The notes beneath the pieces are model-generated. The model saw only the letters and a list, made by a program, of their open reading frames with translations, searched no databases and had not been told where the DNA came from. Below are positions 26,903-33,237 of a stretch of DNA of 64,000 nt, piece after piece (positions within the stretch are counted from its first letter, which is position 1; every line of letters begins with the position of its first letter). The position numbers and the translations under genes were made by a program. The DNA is from Peptococcaceae bacterium BICA1-7 (GTDB lineage Bacteria > Bacillota > Desulfotomaculia > Desulfotomaculales > Desulfocucumaceae), in the NCBI GenBank assembly GCA_000802095.1, contig JUEB01000026.1:186001-250000 (forward strand). The letters are read 5' to 3'.

Positions 26903-27466
26903 GTGTGCCAAATAGACGGTAACAATACCGACCAAAAATACTCCAGCCTGGACAAAGTTATAGAGCGCTACAGCAGTGAACAGGGGCAGCTTATTCGTAT
27001 ACTTCAGGAGGCCCAGGAGATATTCGGCTATCTTCCCGAGGAGGTTCAGACCTATATAGCCGGCAAAACAAACATACCGGTCAGTGAAATTAACGGTGTG
27101 GTGACCTTTTATTCACTTTTCAGCACCGATCCCAGGGGCAGATACGGCATAAATGTATGCCTGGGCACTGCCTGCTATGTTCAGGGAGCCCAGGGAATTC
27201 TGGAGGATTTCAGAAGGGATCTGCAGCTTAAAGAGAGGGACACCTCAGAGGATGGTCTCTTCACGGTTAAAAGCACCCGGTGTGTGGGGGCCTGCGGGCT
27301 TGCGCCGGTTATAACAGTAAATGATGAGGTGCACGGGCGGGCCAGCCGTAAGGATGTAGCCAGGATTCTAAGGAAATACAGAAAGATTGAGGAGGCTTCA
27401 GAGAAGACTGATGACAAGCATAAAAGACCTGCAGCGGATCAGGAAGAGCATCCTCCCGGCCCTTGA
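26903..27466 (+). CDS. NuoE/HydC-type [2Fe-2S] thioredoxin-like subunit
   Basis: This is the 24-kDa-type subunit of NADH-dependent dehydrogenases or bifurcating enzymes. The 187-residue protein has a helical N-terminal part (EIFGYLPEEVQTYIA) and the thioredoxin-like domain. Its four cluster cysteines are in CLGTACYVQGA and CVGACGLAP. The start is doubtful: GTG 26903 overlaps the GGAGG site at 26899-26903, and ATA at 26912 is better spaced. Its C terminus overlaps the start of the NuoF-type gene, so they form one unit. It passes electrons between NADH-reduced FMN in NuoF and a partner. Confidence 0.88.
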   Translation: MCQIDGNNTDQKYSSLDKVIERYSSEQGQLIRILQEAQEIFGYLPEEVQTYIAGKTNIPVSEINGVVTFYSLFSTDPRGRYGINVCLGTACYVQGAQGILEDFRRDLQLKERDTSEDGLFTVKSTRCVGACGLAPVITVNDEVHGRASRKDVARILRKYRKIEEASEKTDDKHKRPAADQEEHPPGP

Positions 27467-29282
27467 CTCCAGGCGAAATGCCGATATGAAATTTCCTTTG
27501 CACCAGGTTATGGTCTGCACCGGAACCGGCTGCTCATCATCAGGCAGCCGCCCCATTATTGAGAGCCTTAAAAAGGAGCTTGCGGACCAGGGTCTTTCAG
27601 AAGGAGTAAGGGTTATAAAAACAGGGTGCTTCGGCTTTTGCAAGCTGGGTCCCATTATGGTAGCGCACCCGGGGGCCGTTTTTTACTGCAACGTCACCCT
27701 TAAGGATATACCAGAATTAGTAAACAGCCATTTTGCAGAAGGAAAGATACTGGAGAGGCTTCTCTATGAGGAGCCGGACACAGGGGAAAAAAAGGTGGGC
27801 CTGCACCAGATACATTTTTTCAGCGCCCAGCAGAGACTGGCCCTGAGGCACTGCGGACTGATTAACCCCGAAGATATTAGTGAATACATTGCCGCAGGGG
27901 GCTACTTCACCCTGGAGAAGTGCCTGACCGGCCGGTCACCGGAAGGAATAATAGACGAGGTAAAAAAATCCGGACTCCGCGGCAGGGGCGGAGGAGGGTT
28001 CCCGGTGGGGCTAAAATGGGAGGCAGCCCGGGCGGCTGAAGGTAAAGAAAAGTATGTGGTCTGCAACGCCGATGAGGGTGATCCAGGAGCCTTCATGGAC
28101 CGCAGCATTCTTGAGGGAGATCCTCACTGTATTCTTGAGGCCATGGCCATTGCGGGCTACGCCGTGGGGGCCGGCGAGGGGTATATTTATGTAAGGGCGG
28201 AGTATCCCATTGCCGTGGACCGCCTGGAAAATGCCATATCCAGCGCCAGGGATCACGGCCTTTTGGGAAGCAATATTTTAGGGACAGGCTTTAGCTTTGA
28301 CATACAGCTTCGTCTGGGGGCCGGAGCCTTTGTCTGCGGCGAGGAAACCGCTCTTCTAAAATCTGCTATGGGCCTGCGTGGAGAGCCCCGCCCCCGTCCG
28401 CCTTACCCAGCCCAGTGCGGGCTTTGGGGAAAGCCAACCCTTTTAAATAATGTGGAGACCTTTGCCAATATCACTGAGATATTATCCAGGGGACACGGCT
28501 GGTTTTCTTCAATAGGCACAGAGGGAAGCAAGGGCACCAAAGTATTTTCGCTGGCCGGAAAAATAGTCAACACCGGGCTTATCGAGGTTCCCATGGGCAC
28601 CACCCTCCGGAAGGTTATTTTCGATATTGGCGGCGGAGTGCCTGACGGCAAAAAGTTTAAAGCAGTGCAGACCGGAGGGCCCTCGGGGGGATGCCTTCCT
28701 GAGGACTATCTGGACTCTCCCATCGATTATGAGTCCCTAAAGTCAGTGGGTTCGATGATGGGGTCCGGAGGGCTTATTGTGATGGACGAGAATGACTGCA
28801 TGGTAGATATAGCCAAGTTCTACCTGCAGTTCAGCCAGGACGAGTCCTGCGGAAAGTGCACCCCCTGCCGGGTAGGCACTAAAAGAATGCTGGAAATACT
28901 GGAGAGGATTACCGGGGGAAAAGGCGAAATGTCCGACCTCTACGAGCTTGAAGACCTTTCCGGAGAGATTATGGACGCCTCCCTGTGCGGCCTGGGGCAA
29001 ACCGCGCCTAACCCTGTGCTATCCACCATAAAATTTTTCCGTGATGAATACGAGGCCCACATAGTCCACAGGGAGTGCCCCGCCGGTGTTTGCCGGGCGC
29101 TTTTGGATTATGCCGTTGATGAGGAAAAATGTGTTTCCTGCGGGCTTTGTGCAAATTCCTGCGTAGTCAATGCCATCTCAGGGGAGAAAAAAGGCCGGCC
29201 CTATTTCATAGACCGGCAGTTGTGCTTAAAGTGCGGCGCCTGTGAAGCCAAGTGCCCCAAAGGGGCGATCTACGCACACTGA
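27411..29282 (+). CDS. NuoF/HydB-type NADH-binding flavo-iron-sulfur subunit
   Basis: The roughly 623-residue protein has domains in this order: thioredoxin-like [2Fe-2S] (about 20-115; CTGTGCSSSGS, CFGFCKLGP), an FMN/NADH domain (about 180-400; GLRGRGGGGFPVGLKWE, CNADEGDPGAFMDR, GAGAFVCGEETALL), SLBB, the [4Fe-4S] N3 site (ESCGKCTPCRVGT ... CGLGQTAPNP), and a C-terminal 2x[4Fe-4S] ferredoxin (CVSCGLCANSC, CLKCGACEAKCPKGA). This is the HydB/HndC layout seen in NADH-linked hydrogenases, formate dehydrogenases and bifurcating complexes. No catalytic partner follows. ATG 27411 was chosen; TTG 27387 is also in frame. Confidence 0.92.
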   Translation: MTSIKDLQRIRKSILPALDSRRNADMKFPLHQVMVCTGTGCSSSGSRPIIESLKKELADQGLSEGVRVIKTGCFGFCKLGPIMVAHPGAVFYCNVTLKDIPELVNSHFAEGKILERLLYEEPDTGEKKVGLHQIHFFSAQQRLALRHCGLINPEDISEYIAAGGYFTLEKCLTGRSPEGIIDEVKKSGLRGRGGGGFPVGLKWEAARAAEGKEKYVVCNADEGDPGAFMDRSILEGDPHCILEAMAIAGYAVGAGEGYIYVRAEYPIAVDRLENAISSARDHGLLGSNILGTGFSFDIQLRLGAGAFVCGEETALLKSAMGLRGEPRPRPPYPAQCGLWGKPTLLNNVETFANITEILSRGHGWFSSIGTEGSKGTKVFSLAGKIVNTGLIEVPMGTTLRKVIFDIGGGVPDGKKFKAVQTGGPSGGCLPEDYLDSPIDYESLKSVGSMMGSGGLIVMDENDCMVDIAKFYLQFSQDESCGKCTPCRVGTKRMLEILERITGGKGEMSDLYELEDLSGEIMDASLCGLGQTAPNPVLSTIKFFRDEYEAHIVHRECPAGVCRALLDYAVDEEKCVSCGLCANSCVVNAISGEKKGRPYFIDRQLCLKCGACEAKCPKGAIYAH

Positions 29283-29494
29283 TGCTCATAGGCATTTCCT
29301 GTTAGTCGGAGGAACTCATAGGCATTACCTGATGGTCGGAGGAACTAAAGGGCATTACCTGATGGTCGGAGGTTTAAAGAATATTGCTTCCAGTCGGAGA
29401 CCCCAAGGAATTCACCCACGGTCCTCCGACGAGTCGGAAATGTATCTCGGTCCCTCCGACCAATCGGGAATGCATCGCAGGCTTCTCCCGACCT
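29283..29494. repeat. BIME-like array A: ~30-bp units, inverted about the centre, between convergent stops
   Basis: The array fills the whole gap between the NuoF-type stop (29280-29282) and the ddl stop (29495-29497). Four forward units lie at 29283-29312, 29313-29342, 29343-29372 and 29373-29400, each ending in a form of GGTCGGAGG. After a short centre, inverted units lie at about 29423-29452 and 29453-29484, with part of a further one. Read from either gene, the units have the same orientation. There are no unique spacers, so it is not a CRISPR. A homologous array is at 40279-40521. Confidence 0.85.
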
Positions 29495-30610
29495 TCAGGA
29501 AAGCGTGAAAGTCGTCTTATTCCTGCTCTTCTCCCGGTGCCTTTCCAGGGCCAGTTCTATCAGCCGGTCCAGCAGTTGGGAGTATGGTATGCCGGTGGCC
29601 TCCCAGAGCTTGGGGTACATGCTCAAATCAGTGAAGCCGGGAAGGGTGTTTATTTCATTCACCATAACCGACCCGTCTTTTTTAAGCAGGAAGAAATCAA
29701 CCCTGGACAGCCCGGAGCATTCCAGCGCTTTGAATACCTGCACCGCCAGATCACGTAGCATGACCACTGTTTCCTCCGGCAGTTCCGCAGGTATTTTGAG
29801 CTGGCTCAGGCCGTCAACATATTTGGCCTCGTAGTCATAGAATTCTTTAAGGGGTATGATCTCTCCCGGCAGGGAGGCTGCCGGGTCATCATTGCCCAGT
29901 ACGCTTACCTCCACCTCCCGGGCGTCGATATGCTCCTCCACTATAATTTTACGGTCATAAGCAGCGGCATCTGTCATTCCGGCCAGCAGCTCAGCTCTGT
30001 CATGAGCCTTGCTAATGCCTACGCTGGAACCCAGGTTGGCCGGCTTTATAAAACATGGGTAACCCAGTTCTCTTTCCACCGCCTCGGCTATTTTTACTTT
30101 GTCTTTTTCAAGTTCTCCCCGCAGGCAGGATAAGAAACGGGGCTGTGGAATACCATGATAGGCCAGCACTTTTTTCATCATAACCTTATCCATGCCCAGG
30201 GCAGAGCCAAGCACACCCGACCCCACATAGGGCACGTTGGCCAGCTCCAGCAGTCCCTGTATGGCGCCGTCCTCACCATAGGTGCCGTGCAGCACCGGTA
30301 TAATAACGTCTATTTCACCTTCCAAAAGCCCTGCGCCGCTCCCTTTAAGGTCCGCCAGCCTTCTAAAGCCAGGGTCGGCGGGTAAAAATACCGTATCATT
30401 GCCGGACTTGCCGCTTACACTTCCGGACTCTAAAATAACCTCGTCCGGAGTAAGGCCTTTTATCCACCTGCCCTCACTGCTTATAGCTATAGGCACAACA
30501 GTGTATTTTTCCCTGTCCAGGGCCTTCATCACCGAGGCCGCCGACCTGACTGACACCTCATGCTCTCCGGATCTGCCGCCGAATAAAACGCATACTGTCT
30601 TTTTTGACAT
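29495..30610 (-). CDS. ddl: D-alanine--D-alanine ligase
   Basis: Ddl joins two D-alanines with ATP for peptidoglycan. The 371-residue ATP-grasp enzyme has VCVLFGGRSGEHEVSVRSA at the N terminus, PVLHGTYGEDGAIQGLLELANVPYVGSGVLGSALGMDK in the substrate region, FIKPANLGSSVGI, and the metal site DFFLLKKDGSVMVNEINTLPGFTDLSMYP. The last codons (NKTTFTLS) fall in a short stretch, GTCGTCTTATT on the plus strand, which is also found at the end of array B. The stop abuts array A. It is probably a single-gene unit. Confidence 0.96.
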   Translation of the reverse strand: MSKKTVCVLFGGRSGEHEVSVRSAASVMKALDREKYTVVPIAISSEGRWIKGLTPDEVILESGSVSGKSGNDTVFLPADPGFRRLADLKGSGAGLLEGEIDVIIPVLHGTYGEDGAIQGLLELANVPYVGSGVLGSALGMDKVMMKKVLAYHGIPQPRFLSCLRGELEKDKVKIAEAVERELGYPCFIKPANLGSSVGISKAHDRAELLAGMTDAAAYDRKIIVEEHIDAREVEVSVLGNDDPAASLPGEIIPLKEFYDYEAKYVDGLSQLKIPAELPEETVVMLRDLAVQVFKALECSGLSRVDFFLLKKDGSVMVNEINTLPGFTDLSMYPKLWEATGIPYSQLLDRLIELALERHREKSRNKTTFTLS

Positions 30611-30942
30611 TTTTAAACACCGCCACTTCTAAAGTCTATCTCAAAATAATATTAATTTATCTCCATTGTCAACAGTAAATTGATAATTATATATATTCTC
30701 CCAATACTTTTCTATACCCAAAACCGCCGGCATTGGGCAGCCCCGCCCCGTCAGCGGCCCTTAAAACAGTTGGCGGCCCCCCGCCGCCTATGCATCGGTG
30801 ACATTCCTCCGACCCGAAAGCCAAAATCGATCGGGGACATTATCCCTAACGTATTCCTTATTTGGTGTATCCCAGCCATCCCGATCGGGGACATTCCTGT
30901 CTCAAAAGGATTACTTGGACTTCAGCAGGTGTGTCCCCATTC
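30611..30942. repeat. 332-bp gene-free region with GATCGGGGACATT / TGTGTCCCCATT repeats
   Basis: No gene was seen. The right half (about 30791-30942) holds copies of GATCGGGGACAT (near 30828 and 30883) and one CTTCAGCAGGTGTGTCCCCATT unit, whose GGGGACA and TGTCCCC cores can pair as inverted repeats. The repeat ends exactly at the korB stop codon (30943-30945). The same family lies at 43172-43304, where it ends at the sleB stop. The left half must contain the ddl promoter (leftward); none was convincing. Confidence 0.7.
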
Positions 30943-31674
30943 CTATTTCCCCTTCAACTCGCCCACCTTAAAATACCCGGTCATGGTTTCCTCAACAAAT
31001 TTCCAGGTCTCTTCGGCATTTGTCCTCCAGTTTGTGGGACAGGTGGAAAGCGCCTCCACGAAGGAAAAGCCCCTGCCCTCCAGCTGATTCTCCAGAGCTT
31101 TCTTTAGATAGGCCTTCAGCTGCCTCATATTGGCAATGGTTCCTCTGGCCACATAGGCACCATCCCCGGTTATGGCAGCCACCATTTCGGGACCCTGCAT
31201 GGAATGTCCGGTAGCTTCCGGGTCCCTTCCGTAAGGGCTGGTCTCGGTCTTCTGATCAGGCATGGTTGTGGGGGCCATTTGCCCTCCGGTCATGGCGTAT
31301 ACTGTATTGTTGGCCAGAATAACCGTTATTCTTTCATTTCTGGAGGCTGCGTTGACCAGGTGCTGCGAACCTATGGCATACCCTCCCCCGTCGCCCATGT
31401 AGGCAATGCATATAGTCTCAGGCCTGGCCCTTTTGATACCGGTCATTACCGGTGTGGTCCTGCCGTGGTGAGTCTGTACCGTGTCTATATTGAAAAAGTC
31501 CCAGGATAGAAGTGAGCAGCCTATATCACAGCCATACACCACCCGGCCCTGTATGTCCAGCTCGTCGATGGCCTGCCCCAGGGCCTTTAATATAAGCCCG
31601 TGGCCGCATCCCGGGCAGAACTTATGCGGCTTGGTTTCCTTTCTCCAGCTCCTCGGCATTACCAGATCAGCCAT
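30943..31674 (-). CDS. korB: 2-oxoacid:ferredoxin oxidoreductase beta subunit (orphan)
   Basis: The beta subunit carries thiamine diphosphate for oxidative decarboxylation of 2-oxoacids such as 2-oxoglutarate. The 243-residue protein has FCPGCGHGLILKALGQA (cluster and TPP region), GDIGCSLLSW, TICIAYMGDGGGYAIGSQHLV and VILANNTVYAMTGGQMAPTT. Start ATG 31674 has GGAGGTAATGG upstream. The alpha subunit normally lies directly upstream, but here repeats occupy both flanks (30791-30942 and 31811-31954) and no alpha gene is visible. The partner must be elsewhere, or the gene is a leftover. Confidence 0.9.
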   Translation of the reverse strand: MADLVMPRSWRKETKPHKFCPGCGHGLILKALGQAIDELDIQGRVVYGCDIGCSLLSWDFFNIDTVQTHHGRTTPVMTGIKRARPETICIAYMGDGGGYAIGSQHLVNAASRNERITVILANNTVYAMTGGQMAPTTMPDQKTETSPYGRDPEATGHSMQGPEMVAAITGDGAYVARGTIANMRQLKAYLKKALENQLEGRGFSFVEALSTCPTNWRTNAEETWKFVEETMTGYFKVGELKGK

Positions 31675-31976
31675 TTTCCATTACCTCCAATAGTAATTTT
31701 CTCTATAATTCTGCCCTCCAACAAAAGAAAAAATCCGCCATTTAAGCGGATTAGCCACAGAGAGCATATTTGATTTACTTTTGTAAGCAAATGCTGAATG
31801 TCTTTTTTTAGCCACAGAGGACACAGAGATCACAGAGTTTACATACAGGCACTGCTTATAGGTTTCCTGCAGTATTAGCTGACATATCAGTAATGCCAAA
31901 ACCTCCTGTCTCCCGTCTCCCGACCACAGGTATTACCCTCAAGCAGTCTCCTGACCCTTAAGAAATACTTATAAGC
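31675..31976. repeat. 302-bp gene-free region with composite repeats upstream of korB
   Basis: It holds a CCACAGAGGACACAGAG-type repeat (31811-31837) and, 67 bp on, a CTGTCTCCCGTCTCCCGACC...TACCCTCAAGCAGTCT element (31904-31954). This is the same pair found at 1163-1457. An inverted repeat AATCCGC/GCGGATT lies near 31731-31751. Nothing coding was seen. Confidence 0.65.
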
Positions 31977-32435
31977 CTACAGATCGATCACCACTGCCTC
32001 CTCGTCGCAGTTGGGGAATTTGGGGCAGTTTATGCACTCCTTCCAAACCTTCTGGGAAAGGCTTTCCTTGGGGACCACCCTGAAATTGCACTTTGCGAAA
32101 AAACCCGCCTGGTAGGTCAGTGCAAAAACCCTTGGTATTTTAAGCTCCCTGGCCTCGCAGAGAAAGGCGTCCACCAGCAATCGGCCTATGCCTGATTTCT
32201 GGAAGTCTCTGTGCACAGCAATAGACCGTATTTCGGCCAGGTCCTCCCATATAATATGCAGCATCCCGGTGCCCACAAGCTTTCCATGGTCCTCAGCTAT
32301 GAGGATTTCCCTGATGCCCTCGTAGAGCAATGACCTGGACCTGGCCAGCATCAGTCCCCTGTCCGCATAATAGGTGATCATGGCGTGGACTTCCTCAACG
32401 TCGCACATCCTGGCCTTCCTAATAATCAACGCCAT
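31977..32435 (-). CDS. GNAT N-acetyltransferase, ArgA-like
   Basis: The 152-residue acetyl-CoA-dependent acyltransferase has the GNAT core: AEIRSIAVHRDFQKSGIGRLLVDAFLCEARE holds the pyrophosphate-binding loop (QKSGIG). The layout matches the stand-alone acetyltransferases related to the N-acetylglutamate synthase domain, which start arginine synthesis. An unusual C-terminal CINCPKFPNCDEEAV segment has three cysteines and could bind metal. Start ATG 32435 has GGAGGGAAG just upstream. The glutamate substrate is inferred from family resemblance only. Confidence 0.75.
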   Translation of the reverse strand: MALIIRKARMCDVEEVHAMITYYADRGLMLARSRSLLYEGIREILIAEDHGKLVGTGMLHIIWEDLAEIRSIAVHRDFQKSGIGRLLVDAFLCEARELKIPRVFALTYQAGFFAKCNFRVVPKESLSQKVWKECINCPKFPNCDEEAVVIDL

Positions 32436-32460
32436 CTTCCCTCCATAATATTGCTAAAGT

Positions 32461-33237
32461 TTACATCCCCCTGCAGTAGTCAACCGCATTTTTAAAAACT
32501 AAAAGCCCGTGGGGATAATCTATAGCGCCCCTTCTCCAGTTGGGGTGCTGGTAAACAGAGACAAACCTTTCCGGGTGAGGCATCAGCCCCAGCACCAGGC
32601 CGGTGCTGTCACAAATGCCGGCAATAGCATTTAAGGACCCATTGGGGTTGTATGGATAATCCATGGTGGGGTCCCCATTTTCGGTGGAGTATCTGAAAAC
32701 CACCCGGGAGTCATTTTCCAGAAGCTCCATCTGCTCCCTCCCGGCATAGAATTTGCCCTCGCCATGGGCCACCTGAATGCTTATGGTCTGGCCGGTCATT
32801 CCCCTGGTGAATATGCACCTGCTCTCTTCAACCTTAAGGTTAATCCAGCGGCATTCAAATCTGCCGCTGTCGTTATTCATAAGGGTACAGCGTATATCTC
32901 CCATTTTTCTTTCCGGCAAAAGCCCTGTCCTGACCAGTACCTGAAAGCCGTTACAAATGCCTATGACAGGTTTCCCGCTGTCTACAAATTCCTGCAGCCC
33001 CTCCTTCAGAAAAGAGGTAAGCTCAACTGCCAGTATTTTTCCTGAGTGAACATCATCACCATAGGAGAACCCTCCGGGAAGGGCGATGATCTGGTAGTTT
33101 GACAGACTGTCCTCACCTGACCTGAGCTGGTTTACATGGACCATACTGCACTGGGCCCCGGCCATTTTAAAGGCCTGAAAGGTTTCCATGTCGCAGTTGG
33201 TTCCGTCTGTTCTAAGTATGCAAACCCTTGGCTTCAA
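32461..33237 (-). CDS. purQ: Phosphoribosylformylglycinamidine synthase, glutaminase subunit
   Basis: PurQ releases ammonia from glutamine for FGAM formation in purine synthesis. The 258-residue class I amidotransferase has VCILRTDGTNCDMET, LPGGFSYGDD, the nucleophile in VIGICNGFQVLVRTGLLP (Cys of GICNG) and the C-terminal LGLMPHPER His/Glu pair. It starts at TTG 33237 with a 4-bp overlap with the purL stop. It is a few residues longer than typical Bacillus-type PurQ, matching the large partner PurL. Confidence 0.95.
   Translation of the reverse strand: MKPRVCILRTDGTNCDMETFQAFKMAGAQCSMVHVNQLRSGEDSLSNYQIIALPGGFSYGDDVHSGKILAVELTSFLKEGLQEFVDSGKPVIGICNGFQVLVRTGLLPERKMGDIRCTLMNNDSGRFECRWINLKVEESRCIFTRGMTGQTISIQVAHGEGKFYAGREQMELLENDSRVVFRYSTENGDPTMDYPYNPNGSLNAIAGICDSTGLVLGLMPHPERFVSVYQHPNWRRGAIDYPHGLLVFKNAVDYCRGM

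Noticed and set aside
26777-26935. N-terminal extension of the Mrr-like membrane protein with an extra hydrophobic helix
   Set aside because: A strong GGAGG site fits ATG 26776 and the upstream part overlaps the divergent promoter region and the start of the NuoE-type gene.
27411-29282. Internal TGA selenocysteine codon in the NuoEF-like or other redox genes
   Set aside because: The redox proteins read through to complete family-typical C termini with no stop codon in the motifs.
29283-29494. CRISPR array, because of regular ~30-bp repeats
   Set aside because: The units are contiguous, without unique spacers, change orientation at the centre, and no cas genes are present.
30791-31954. Insertion sequence carrying korB between flanking repeats
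   Set aside because: The repeats on the two sides belong to different families, there are no matching terminal inverted repeats and no transposase.
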